NCBI GenBank assembly: GCA_019634615.1
Contig: JAHCAZ010000007.1
Location: forward strand, 1-64,000
DNA from: Opitutaceae bacterium
GTDB taxonomy: Bacteria; Verrucomicrobiota; Verrucomicrobiia; Opitutales; Opitutaceae
Length of the DNA: 64,000 nucleotides
Direction of reading: 5' to 3'
Notes under the pieces: generated by a model
Told to the model about the DNA's origin: nothing
What the model saw: only the letters and a program-made list of their open reading frames with translations
Database searches by the model: none
Part shown: positions 40,385 to 47,907 of the stretch, piece by piece
Position numbering within the stretch: position 1 is the stretch's first letter
Layout: each line of letters starts with the position of its first letter
Translations under genes and position numbers: made by a program

Positions 40385-41275
40385 CTACGGCAACCGCAGC
40401 GTCACCACCACCGGCCGGTGATCGCTGGCGCTCATCGTTTCCGGAACGTCGCAGATCGCCGCCTTGCCGTCCGCCACCAGCGGCTGCAGGCCGGGCGAAA
40501 CCAGGATGTGGTCGACGCGCTGGTAGGTGTCCTCCTTGCGGTAGGCATACGTCCACGTCTCACCCCGTGAGTCGGACGCGGGGAGCAGATTGGCAATCGT
40601 TGTCTTCCCGCGCCTGCCCGTGAACCGAACGGCCTGGCTGTTGGGCCCATCGTTGAAATCGCCCAGGACCACGAACCGCGCGGCCCCCGGCGCGGGATGC
40701 CGCCGCAGGATCAGGTCGCGGATCGCAGTCGCCTCGCCGGCGCGCCGCGTGGCCGACATCGGATCGTCGGCGCGATCGGTGAAGCGGCTCTTGAGATGCA
40801 CGCCCCAGACCGTGATGTCGCCGGCCGGCGTCGCCAGCGTCACCTCCAGCAGCCCGCGCTTCAGCCGGCCCTCGCCGCCGAGGTAGCGGAAGGTGAGGTC
40901 GGCGTGGGGCTTGACCGCCCGCGGCGGCCGCCGGGCGAGCACCGCCAGGTAGCGGTTCTCGTCGTCGCCATCGACCACGTGGCCGAAAGCGTAGTCGAGC
41001 CCCTCGGCGCGCAGGTCGCGCCGCAGCTCCTCGAGGTAGGCCGGCCCGCCCATCTCCTGCAGGATCAGGAGATCCGCCGCCATCGCCCGGATGACGGCCC
41101 GCAGCGCGGCCTTTGCGGCCTCGGGCTTGGGGTAGTCGCGCCGGTAGCCGGCCGCGACCATCCGGTCGGCCGCGCCGTAGTTCTCCACGTTGTAGGTCGC
41201 GATGCGCAGCGTCTCGGCCGGCGAACCAACGACGCCGAGCAACCACGCCAGACCCGCCAGCCAGGCCCGCCTCAT
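40385..41275 (-). CDS. Exported endonuclease/exonuclease/phosphatase-family protein
   Basis: This 296-residue protein has a signal peptide (MRRAWLAGLAWLLGVVGSPAE) and the EEP fold: TLRIATYNVENYG, LLILQEMGG (metal Glu), VWGVHLKSRF, FVVLGDFNDGPNS (catalytic Asp/Asn) and MSASDHRPVVVTL (catalytic His). Substrates in the family include DNA, phosphoinositides and other phosphodiesters; the target here is unknown, but it should act outside the cytoplasm. The ATG at 41275 overlaps the stop of the M48 protease gene (ATGA), so both are translated from one message. Confidence 0.9.
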   Translation of the reverse strand: MRRAWLAGLAWLLGVVGSPAETLRIATYNVENYGAADRMVAAGYRRDYPKPEAAKAALRAVIRAMAADLLILQEMGGPAYLEELRRDLRAEGLDYAFGHVVDGDDENRYLAVLARRPPRAVKPHADLTFRYLGGEGRLKRGLLEVTLATPAGDITVWGVHLKSRFTDRADDPMSATRRAGEATAIRDLILRRHPAPGAARFVVLGDFNDGPNSQAVRFTGRRGKTTIANLLPASDSRGETWTYAYRKEDTYQRVDHILVSPGLQPLVADGKAAICDVPETMSASDHRPVVVTLRLP

Positions 41276-42516
41276 GCGGCCTGCACGGCGCGTTCGCGCT
41301 CGACCAGCGTCGGATGCGAGTGGAAGAACGCGCTGAACCACGGATGCGGGGTCAGGTTGCTCAGGTTCTTCTGGGCCAGCTTGCGCAGCGCCGCCACGAT
41401 CGGGCCGGGGCCGCCCATCGCGTCGCGCGCGAAGGCATCGGCCTCATACTCGTGCCGGCGCGAGAAGAAGTTCGCGACCGGTGAGAACCAGAACATCACC
41501 AGCCCGCTCAGGAGCCCGAAGAGCAGGAACGCCGGGGCGAGCTCGCCGGGCGGAAAGCCGAAGGCCGTGTTGAACCACGGGCTGCCCGCGAGCCAGGCGA
41601 CGAGCGCGAAGCCGCCGAGCTGCATCGCCGCGGAGATGGCCAGCATCTTGGGGATGTGCCCGCGCCGGTAGTGGCCGATCTCGTGCGCCAGCACCGCCTC
41701 GAGCTCCTCGGCGGACAGCTGCGCCACCAGCGTGTCGAAGAGCACGATGCGGCGGAAGCGCCCGAAGCCCGTGAAGAACGCGTTGGAGTGCGCCGAGCGC
41801 TTGGAGCCGTCCATGACCTGGATCGCCTGCGCCCGGAAGCCCGTGCGATCGCCCAGCGCCAGCAGCCGCGCGCGCAGCTCGCCCTCGGGCAGGGGCGTGA
41901 GCTTGTTGAACAGCGGCAGGATCAGCTTGGGGTACAGCACCAGCATCAGCAGCTGGAAGCCGAACAGCACCGCGAAGCCCCAGATCCACCACGCCGGCCC
42001 GACCCAGGACACCAGCGACAGCAGGACCCAGAGCAGCGGGTACCCGATCACCAGCGCGAGCAGGACGCCCTTGACCTTGTCGGTGATCCAGAGCCGCGGC
42101 GTGCTCTGGTTGAACCCGAAGCGCGCCTCGAGCCGGAACTGCGCCCACCAGTCGAACGGCAGGCCGGGCAGCGAGAGCAGCACGCCCGCCGCGAGGATGA
42201 AGAGCGTGTCGTCCCACACGGCCTCCGGTCCGCCCAAAAAGGCGAACTGCTCATACAGCGCCGGCAGCACGCCGCCGAAGATCACGAGCGCCAGCACCCC
42301 GGTGTCGAACATCTCCGTCAACGCGCCGAAGCGCGACTTCTCGAGCGTGTAGCGCACCGACTTGGCATAGGTGGCCGCGTCCATGATCGCCGCGGCGGCC
42401 GGCGGCGGCGTCAGGGCGTGGCGCCGGACCTCCGCGCGATTGAGCGCACCTAGGATCAGGTCGCCGGCCAGGCGCAGCACCATCAGCAAAGCCGTGACCC
42501 AGAGGACGATAGTCAT
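41272..42516 (-). CDS. M48-family (Ste24-like) membrane zinc protease
   Basis: This 414-residue protein has several membrane helices, the zinc motif in EAVLAHEIGHYRRGH and the third ligand Glu in RRHEYEADAFARDA. The N-terminal half (DWWAQFRLEARFGFNQSTPRLW) matches the CAAX prenyl protease 1/Ste24 layout, not the shorter HtpX. In bacteria such proteins are thought to act in membrane-protein quality control. The ATG at 42516 gives MTIVLWVTALLMVLRLAGDL, a clear first helix. It is divergent from xseB and coupled to the downstream nuclease/phosphatase gene. Confidence 0.93.
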   Translation of the reverse strand: MTIVLWVTALLMVLRLAGDLILGALNRAEVRRHALTPPPAAAAIMDAATYAKSVRYTLEKSRFGALTEMFDTGVLALVIFGGVLPALYEQFAFLGGPEAVWDDTLFILAAGVLLSLPGLPFDWWAQFRLEARFGFNQSTPRLWITDKVKGVLLALVIGYPLLWVLLSLVSWVGPAWWIWGFAVLFGFQLLMLVLYPKLILPLFNKLTPLPEGELRARLLALGDRTGFRAQAIQVMDGSKRSAHSNAFFTGFGRFRRIVLFDTLVAQLSAEELEAVLAHEIGHYRRGHIPKMLAISAAMQLGGFALVAWLAGSPWFNTAFGFPPGELAPAFLLFGLLSGLVMFWFSPVANFFSRRHEYEADAFARDAMGGPGPIVAALRKLAQKNLSNLTPHPWFSAFFHSHPTLVERERAVQAA

Positions 42517-42598
42517 GCCACCCAGTGCATGGAATTCCTCCCCCGCCGCCAGTCCAAAGATTGTTTGAAAAGGCCGCGCCGGTTCCCATCGTGACACC

Positions 42599-42841
42599 GT
42601 GGAAGTCAAAGAAGCCAAACTGACCTTCGAGGCCGCCCTCGCCAAACTCGAGTCCATCGTCGAATCGATGGAATCGGGCGACGTGCCGCTGGCCGACCTG
42701 CTCGCCAAGTTCGAGGAGGGCAGCAAGTTGCTCAAGGTCTGCGAAGCCCGCCTGAAGGAGGCCGAGCTCAAGATCGAGCAGCTGCGCAAGACCAAGGAAG
42801 GCGCCGCGTTCGGCAGCTTTGACACCGAGCGCGCGCCCTGA
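42599..42841 (+). CDS. xseB: Exodeoxyribonuclease VII small subunit
   Basis: This 80-residue protein has the XseB signature: LTFEAALAKLESIVESMESG, then VPLADLLAKFEEGSKLLKVC and ARLKEAELKIEQL. Several small subunits bind XseA to form exonuclease VII, which degrades single-stranded DNA. The start is GTG at 42599. XseA is not in the window; pairing of xseB with an isoprenoid gene and dxs is common in bacteria, and dxs follows here after 24 nt. Confidence 0.94.
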   Translation: MEVKEAKLTFEAALAKLESIVESMESGDVPLADLLAKFEEGSKLLKVCEARLKEAELKIEQLRKTKEGAAFGSFDTERAP

Positions 42842-42865
42842 GGCGCCGCCCGTTCCCGCCCGCCG

Positions 42866-44800
42866 ATGAACGAATCGTCCCCACCGTCTTCCCGTCTGCT
42901 CGACGCCATCCGCAGCCCCGCCGATCTCAAGGCCCTGCCCGCCGACCACCTGCCGCAGCTCGCCCAGGAGATTCGCCAGGAGATCATCACCGTCACCGCC
43001 CGCAACGGCGGCCACGTCGGCCCGAACCTCGGCGTCGTCGAGCTCACGCTCGCGCTCCACCGCGTCTTCAACTCGCCCGAGGACCAGTTCGTCTTCGACG
43101 TCGCCCACCAGGGCTACGTGCACAAGCTGCTCACCGGCCGCGGCGGCAGCTTCTTCCACCGCCTGCGGCAGAGCGAGGGCGCGAGCGGCTTCCTCTACCG
43201 CAAGGAGAGCCCCCACGACGCCTTCGGCGCCGGCCACGCCGGCACCGCGCTGTCGGCGGCGCTCGGCATGGCCACCGCCCGCGACCTGCGCGGCTCGGAC
43301 GAGCACGTGGTCGCCGTCTGCGGCGACGCGGCGTTCACCTGCGGCATCACGCTCGAGGCGCTCAACAACATCGTCTCCTCGACCAAGCGCCTCATCGTCA
43401 TTCTCAACGACAACGAGTGGTCCATCGCCAAGAACGTCGGCGCGATCTCGAGCTACCTCAACCGGATCAGCACGAGCAAGACGTACAACAAGCTGCACCA
43501 CGACGTGGAGGCCTTCTTCAAGAGCTTCCCCGCCGGCGCGGAGATGAACCGCGTCTACCTCAAGTGGAAGCGCGAGACCAAGGACTTCTTCGTCGAGTCG
43601 TCGCTGTTCGAGAAGTTCGGCCTGCGCTACCTGGGGCCGGTCGACGGCCACAACCTTGACGCCCTGGTCAAGAACCTCGAGTTCGCCAAGCACTGCGACG
43701 TGCCCGTCCTGATCCACGTCCTCACGAAGAAGGGCAAGGGCCTGCCGGCCGCGGTGACCTCCCCGGAGAAGTTCCACGGCGCGAGCCCCTTCGACCCCGA
43801 GACCGGCGAGAGCAAGCAGTCCGCCCCCGGCACGCCGCCGAATTACCAGGACGTCTTCGGCCGCGCCCTCGTGCGCTTCGCGCAGGCCGACCGCCGCATC
43901 GTAGGCATCACCGGTGCCATGCCGAGCGGCACGGGCCTGTCGCACCTCGCCAAGGAGGTGCCCGGCCAGTTCTTCGACGTCGGCATCGCCGAGGAGCACG
44001 CCGCCATCTTCGCCGCCGGCCTCGCCACCAAGGGGATCCGGCCCGTCGTCGCGATCTACTCGACCTTCCTCCAGCGCGCCTACGACCCGATCATCCACGA
44101 CGTCTGCCTGCAGAACCTGCCGGTGACGTTCTGCATGGATCGCGCCGGGCTCTCGCCCAACGACGGCCCGACGCACCACGGCCTGTTCGACCTCGCCTAC
44201 CTGCGCTGCGTGCCGCACGCCGTCGTCATGCAGCCGAAGGACGAGGACGAGCTCGTCGACATGCTGCACACGTCGCTGCAGCACAACGGCCCGGCCTTCG
44301 TGCGCTACCCGCGCGGCGCCGGCGTCGGCGTGCCGCTCAAGGCGCAGCCCGCCACCCTGCCCCTCGGCCACGCCGAGGTCCTGCGCGAGGGGTCGAACAT
44401 CATGATCTGGGCCCTCGGCAACATGGTGCAGGACGCGCTCAGGCTCGCCGCGCGCCTGGCCGCCGAGGAAAACATCTCCGTGGGCGTGGTGAATGCGCGC
44501 TTCGTCAAGCCGCTCGACCGCGCCCTCCTGCTCAGCCACGCCGCCTGCATCCCGCTCATCGTGACGATGGAGGACCATGTCCTCGCCGGCGGTTTCGGCA
44601 GCGCCGTGCTCGAGGCGCTGCAGGAATCCGACTGCCCGGCCGCGGTTGAGCGCATCGGCTGGCCGGACAGATTCGTCGAGCATGGCTCCAGCACCGAGGT
44701 CCTCCGCGCCGCGTACGGTCTGGCCCCCGACGACATCCACCGCCGGGTCCTCGCCCGTTGGCGCAACCTCCGCGCCGAGTCGGTCCCGGCCGGGACCTGA
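42866..44800 (+). CDS. dxs: 1-Deoxy-D-xylulose-5-phosphate synthase
   Basis: This 644-residue protein is a thiamine-diphosphate transketolase-like enzyme that joins pyruvate and glyceraldehyde 3-phosphate in the first step of the MEP isoprenoid pathway. The start is typical (LRSPADLKALP-like, then RNGGHVGPNLGVVELTLALH and VFDVAHQGYVHKLLTGR). The Pyr domain has DVGIAEEHAAIFAAGLA and MDRAGLSPNDGPTHHGLFD. The diphosphate motif reads VCGDAAFTCGITLEALNN with NDNEWSIAKNVG, so the usual GDG is GDA and the usual Met before SI is Trp. The variant could still be active, or could mark a DXS-like paralogue. It is downstream of xseB and ends near a single-arm AACC repeat. Confidence 0.9.
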   Translation: MNESSPPSSRLLDAIRSPADLKALPADHLPQLAQEIRQEIITVTARNGGHVGPNLGVVELTLALHRVFNSPEDQFVFDVAHQGYVHKLLTGRGGSFFHRLRQSEGASGFLYRKESPHDAFGAGHAGTALSAALGMATARDLRGSDEHVVAVCGDAAFTCGITLEALNNIVSSTKRLIVILNDNEWSIAKNVGAISSYLNRISTSKTYNKLHHDVEAFFKSFPAGAEMNRVYLKWKRETKDFFVESSLFEKFGLRYLGPVDGHNLDALVKNLEFAKHCDVPVLIHVLTKKGKGLPAAVTSPEKFHGASPFDPETGESKQSAPGTPPNYQDVFGRALVRFAQADRRIVGITGAMPSGTGLSHLAKEVPGQFFDVGIAEEHAAIFAAGLATKGIRPVVAIYSTFLQRAYDPIIHDVCLQNLPVTFCMDRAGLSPNDGPTHHGLFDLAYLRCVPHAVVMQPKDEDELVDMLHTSLQHNGPAFVRYPRGAGVGVPLKAQPATLPLGHAEVLREGSNIMIWALGNMVQDALRLAARLAAEENISVGVVNARFVKPLDRALLLSHAACIPLIVTMEDHVLAGGFGSAVLEALQESDCPAAVERIGWPDRFVEHGSSTEVLRAAYGLAPDDIHRRVLARWRNLRAESVPAGT

Positions 44801-44802
44801 TC

Positions 44803-44823
44803 AACCACAAAGAACACAAAGAG
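44803..44823 (+). repeat. Single-arm period-9 phrase (decayed AACC element)
   Basis: AAC is followed by CACAAAGAA and CACAAAGAG, two 9-nt units, directly after the dxs stop. The only possible mirror is TTTGTGG at 44890-44896, which would pair with CCACAAA at 44805-44811. It looks like a remnant of the family seen complete at 38725. Confidence 0.6.
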
Positions 44824-44898
44824 CCGTCCGGTTGGGATACTCGCCCGCGCCCTTATAGGGGACTCTGACGCCTCATCCGCAGGGAGGAATTTGTGGCC

Positions 44899-44927
44899 AA
44901 AAAAACCGCGCATCGGGTGATGCGCGG
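44899..44927 (-). terminator. Intrinsic terminator of the Cys-rich protein gene
   Basis: Read on the minus strand, CCGCGCATC and GATGCGCGG form a perfect 9-bp stem with a 4-nt loop, followed by seven T. It lies 26 nt after the stop of the small gene at 44954. Confidence 0.93.
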
Positions 44928-44953
44928 CTGGGGATTGAAAGGCTAAAGCAGGC

Positions 44954-45178
44954 TCAGGCCTTCTTTTCTTCCTTCTTTTCGCACTCGGCCTTCTTGTCCT
45001 TGCAGCAGCACTTGCCGTCGGCGCATTCCTTGCCGTCTTTGCCGGCCTTGCATTCCTTGCTGCAGCAGCACTTGTCGGCCTTGTCTTTGCACTCGCCCTT
45101 GTCGCCACCAGCCTGGGCGACGGACACGGCGAGGATGCTGGCGAAGGCCAGCGCGAGGAGGATTCGGAGGGATTTCAT
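44954..45178 (-). CDS. Small exported Cys/Lys-rich protein with two Cys triplets
   Basis: This 74-residue protein has a signal peptide (MKSLRILLALAFASILAVSV, cleavage after AQA-23). The mature part of 51 residues holds ten cysteines (30, 37-39, 43, 52, 57-59, 66) and very many Lys, Glu and Asp, with no other hydrophobic segment. The two halves look duplicated (ADKCCCSKEC and DGKCCCKDK). The pattern suggests metal binding or redox activity outside the cytoplasm, but I know no family that fits; it is not a classic metallothionein. The gene stands alone, with an A-rich leader lacking a Shine-Dalgarno site and a strong terminator behind it, which suggests it is well expressed. Confidence 0.85.
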   Translation of the reverse strand: MKSLRILLALAFASILAVSVAQAGGDKGECKDKADKCCCSKECKAGKDGKECADGKCCCKDKKAECEKKEEKKA

Positions 45179-45203
45179 GTTTTTGTTTTGGGTGGGTTAA
45201 GGT

Positions 45204-45278
45204 TGGTGCGCCATGTCGGAGTCGAACCGACCTCTCATGCTTGGGAAGCACACATAATAGCCGATATACTAATGGCGC
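45204..45278 (-). tRNA. tRNA-Gly (anticodon CCC)
   Basis: The minus strand folds into a tRNA of 75 nt including an encoded CCA. The acceptor stem is GCGCCAT/ATGGCGC with discriminator A. The anticodon loop TTCCCAA gives anticodon CCC (reads GGG). The T-arm GTCGG-TTCGACT-CCGAC is standard. It lies between the Cys-rich protein gene and recR. Confidence 0.95.
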
Positions 45279-45321
45279 ATTAAACTGGTGGGGAATGAAT
45301 AATAAATTCGCCGGGGCGCAA

Positions 45322-45918
45322 TCACGAATAGGTGCGTCGTCCGTCCAATGCGCTCTTTAGCGTAACCGAGTCGGCATAAAGGACGCCGCCCCCGCTGGGC
45401 AGGCCGAAGCCGATGCGGGTCGCGGTGACGCCGGAGTCGGCGGGCAGGTGCTCGGTCAGGTAATGGCAGGTCGCCTCGCCCTCGACGTCGTTGGAGAGCG
45501 CGAGGATGAGCTCGCGCACGGTGCCGCCGCGGATGCGGTCGTTGAGCGCCGCCAGGTTCAGGTCCGCCGGGCCGACCCCGTGGATCGGCGACAGCTTGCC
45601 GTGCAGCACGTGGTAGACCCCGCGAAACGCCCCACTGCGCTCGATCGCCACCAGGTCGGGCACCTGCTCGACCACGCAGACCAGGCCATGGTCGCGACGC
45701 TCGTCACCGCAGATGCCGCAGAGATCCTCCTCGGCGAGATTGCCGCAGCGCGTGCAGCGCCGGACCGACTTGGCCGCCTCCTCCAGCGCGGCGACCAGGG
45801 CCGGCAGGCGGTCGGGTTTCTCGACCAGCAGGTGCAGGGCGATGCGCTCCGACGAGCGGTAGCCGAGCCCGGGCAGCTGCTTGAGGTGCTTCTGGAGCTT
45901 CTCGAACGCGGGAGTCAT
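45322..45918 (-). CDS. recR: Recombination protein RecR
   Basis: This 198-residue protein has the normal RecR length and parts: an N-terminal helix-hairpin-helix (LKQLPGLGYRSSERIALHLL), a four-Cys zinc finger (RRCTRCGNLAEEDLCGICGD) and a Toprim domain (VCVVEQVPDLVAIERSG, LILALSNDVEGEATCHYLTE). It works with RecF and RecO to load RecA at gaps. It follows ybaB on the same strand after 25 nt, the usual ybaB-recR order, with dnaX not in the window. Confidence 0.97.
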   Translation of the reverse strand: MTPAFEKLQKHLKQLPGLGYRSSERIALHLLVEKPDRLPALVAALEEAAKSVRRCTRCGNLAEEDLCGICGDERRDHGLVCVVEQVPDLVAIERSGAFRGVYHVLHGKLSPIHGVGPADLNLAALNDRIRGGTVRELILALSNDVEGEATCHYLTEHLPADSGVTATRIGFGLPSGGGVLYADSVTLKSALDGRRTYS

Positions 45919-45943
45919 CGCCGAGGAACGCCGCCCGGCGCCG

Positions 45944-46252
45944 TCACATCATGCCGGGGATCTGGAAGGCCGAGGTGACCTTCTGCATCTCGGCGTCGTT
46001 GTATTCCTTCGCCTGCTTCGCAGCGTCCTGGATGGCCGCGAGCACGGTGTCGGCAACGAGCTTGGCGTCCTCCTTGAGGAACTCCGGGTCGAGCGTCAGG
46101 GCGAGGAACTTGCCGGTGCCGTTGACCTTGACCTTCACCGCGCCGCCGCCGCTGGCGACCTCGATTTCCTTGGCCTCGAGCTGCCCTTGGAGGGCCTCGA
46201 TGCCGCGCTGCATTTTCTGGGCTTGTTTGAGTAGTTTGCCGACGCCGGCCAT
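45944..46252 (-). CDS. ybaB: YbaB/EbfC nucleoid-associated protein
   Basis: This 102-residue protein has the YbaB pattern: GVGKLLKQAQKMQRGIEALQ, then EVASGGGAVKVKVNGTGKFL and LDPEFLKEDAKLVADTVLAA, ending in a Met-rich tail (AFQIPGMM). It is a dimeric DNA-binding protein of the nucleoid. It is upstream of recR in the conserved order. Confidence 0.96.
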   Translation of the reverse strand: MAGVGKLLKQAQKMQRGIEALQGQLEAKEIEVASGGGAVKVKVNGTGKFLALTLDPEFLKEDAKLVADTVLAAIQDAAKQAKEYNDAEMQKVTSAFQIPGMM

Positions 46253-46301
46253 GGGACAAATGGGTTGGGATTGAGGAGCGAGTTGAATGAAACGCCGCGG
46301 T

Positions 46302-47171
46302 TCAACGCGACAACAAACTTTCGTAGCCGGCGCGAAAGTCCGGGTACTGCGGCCGCCAACCGAGGGCGGACTTGAGGCGGCCGTTGCGGATTACCCGGTC
46401 GGGCGTCTCGGGGCGGCGGCGCCCCGCGGCAGACCCGGGATCAAACGACGGCGGCGGCAGGCCAAGCCTTTCCGCGAGCCACGCCGCGACCTCGGCGCGC
46501 CGAGCCGGACGGTCGTCCGCCACATTGAAGATGCCGCCCGCCACCGCGGGCGGCGCGGCGAAGCACGCAAGGATCGCGGCCACGATGTCATCGCGATGCG
46601 CGAGATTCAGACGGTGTGCGCCGGAGCCGGGCAGCGGGCCGCCGCAGCGGAGGGTATCGAGGATCATGTGCCGGTCGGGCCCGTAGATGCCAGCGAGGCG
46701 GAGGATGAACACGCGGTTGGCCGCGGTCGCGGACGAGAGGCGTTCGGCCTCGAGCAGAAGCGCGGCGCGTTCGCCGGCGGGCTCGGTCAGGGCGGATTCG
46801 TCAACCTCGGCCCCGCCTCCCTGCGGATAGACCGAGGTGCTGCTCGTGTAGACGAGCGTGCCCACGCGTCCGCGCCGGATCCACTCCCCGATCCGGGCGG
46901 TGCCGTCGACGTAGCTGTGGCGGTAGCCGTCCAGACCGCCGCCGCCGGAGCTCACGCAGTTGAGCACGTGGTCGGCGCCGGCGGGGATTTCCTCCAGCCA
47001 CGTGTCACCGGCGAGGTCGGCGACCACGACCCGGATGCCGGCGGCGCGAAGCTCCTCCGCGCGGGCTGCGTTGCGTGTCAGGGCCGTAACCACGAACCCG
47101 CGGGCGACGGCCGCCCGGGCGACGGCGCCGCCGATGTAGCCGGCGCCGAAGATGACCAGGCGGGGGTGCAT
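46302..47171 (-). CDS. NAD(P)-binding epimerase/dehydratase-like SDR protein
   Basis: This 289-residue protein is an extended-type short-chain dehydrogenase. The dinucleotide motif is LVIFGAGYIGGAVARAAV, and a YTSSTSVYPQGGGAEVDESA stretch carries the catalytic Ser/Tyr region, although the usual YxxxK is not evident, so it may be a non-epimerase atypical SDR (similar to YeeZ-like proteins). The C-terminal part (VFILRLAGIYGPDRHMI, GIFNVADDRPARRAEVAAWL) fits. The ATG at 47171 is chosen because it leads directly into the Rossmann fold; an ATG at 47195 is an alternative. It is divergent from the DJ-1 gene by 41 nt. Confidence 0.85.
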   Translation of the reverse strand: MHPRLVIFGAGYIGGAVARAAVARGFVVTALTRNAARAEELRAAGIRVVVADLAGDTWLEEIPAGADHVLNCVSSGGGGLDGYRHSYVDGTARIGEWIRRGRVGTLVYTSSTSVYPQGGGAEVDESALTEPAGERAALLLEAERLSSATAANRVFILRLAGIYGPDRHMILDTLRCGGPLPGSGAHRLNLAHRDDIVAAILACFAAPPAVAGGIFNVADDRPARRAEVAAWLAERLGLPPPSFDPGSAAGRRRPETPDRVIRNGRLKSALGWRPQYPDFRAGYESLLSR

Positions 47172-47212
47172 TTTTCCGTGTTCAGGGAGGCGCATGTCGT
47201 TTAGGGATAGGC

Positions 47213-47752
47213 ATGGCCACCGTACTCGCAATCCTGGCGGACGGATTTGAAGAGATCGAGACCGTCGCGCCCATTGACCTCCTGCGCCGCGCCGGCGTGA
47301 CCGTGACCATCGCCGCGCTCGGCGATGGCATCCATGCCACGGGGCGCTGCGGAATGACAATGCATGCGGACACGACCCTCGAGGCGGTGCGCGCGCACGG
47401 GTTTGACTGCCTGTTCCTTCCCGGCGGGCCCGGCGTGAAACTGCTGCGGGCCGATCCGCGCGTGCGCGATCTCGTCCTGCACCAGCATCAGGCCGGCGGC
47501 TGGATCGCCGCGATCTGCGCTGCGCCGACGGTGCTGCACGACGCGGGCCTCCTCGCCGGCCGACGTTACACGGCGCATTTCTCGGTGGCGAACGAGCTGA
47601 CGGCGATCCTGACGGACGAGCGCTGCGTTGTTGACGGACGCATCATCACGTCGCGCGGCGCGGGAACGGCAGTGGATCTCGGTGCGGTGTTGATCGAAAA
47701 ACTCGTTTCCGAACCAAAGGCTGTTGAGGTTTTGGCCTCAATCTGTGCGTGA
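47213..47752 (+). CDS. DJ-1/PfpI-family protein
   Basis: This 179-residue protein belongs to the DJ-1 branch of the class I glutamine amidotransferase-like superfamily (also YajL). It has LAILADGFEEIETVAPIDLL with the conserved Glu, CLFLPGGPGVKLL, and the reactive Cys in WIAAICAAPTVLHDAGLL. Family members act as protein-repair enzymes or chaperones in oxidative or glyoxal stress; exact activity is debated. It is the last gene before the glycan operon and is separated from it by 155 nt of more AT-rich leader. Confidence 0.92.
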   Translation: MATVLAILADGFEEIETVAPIDLLRRAGVTVTIAALGDGIHATGRCGMTMHADTTLEAVRAHGFDCLFLPGGPGVKLLRADPRVRDLVLHQHQAGGWIAAICAAPTVLHDAGLLAGRRYTAHFSVANELTAILTDERCVVDGRIITSRGAGTAVDLGAVLIEKLVSEPKAVEVLASICA

Positions 47753-47774
47753 AATTACGCATTATCAGGGGATT

Positions 47775-47897
47775 GCCTAATACGCCGAATCGTTTAGGCG
47801 TTATTTCACTGGGTATTATTACCTAGGCCCCCTCATTTGGTAGTTCCAGCCGGCCACACCGCGCTTCGCTTTCACCCCGGAAGTGAAGGGGCGAAGC
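47775..47897 (+). promoter_or_regulatory. Hairpin-rich leader of the glycan operon
   Basis: Three dyads lie in the 155 nt before asnB. GCCTAA/TTAGGC (47775-47780, 47794-47799) overlaps an alternative ACGCC/GGCGT stem. CTGGGTA/TACCTAG (47809-47815, 47820-47826) has a 4-nt loop. GCTTCGC...TTCAC pairs with GTGAA...GCGAAGC (47863-47897), ending 10 nt before the ATG at 47908. No Shine-Dalgarno site is free. The stretch is more AT-rich than its surroundings and should hold the operon promoter. Confidence 0.5.
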
Positions 47898-47907
47898 ATT
47901 CCTAGCA

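Noticed and set aside
44954..45178. Cys-rich gene as metallothionein
   Set aside because: It has a signal peptide and CCC triplets, and lacks the CxC/CxxC spacing of known bacterial metallothioneins.
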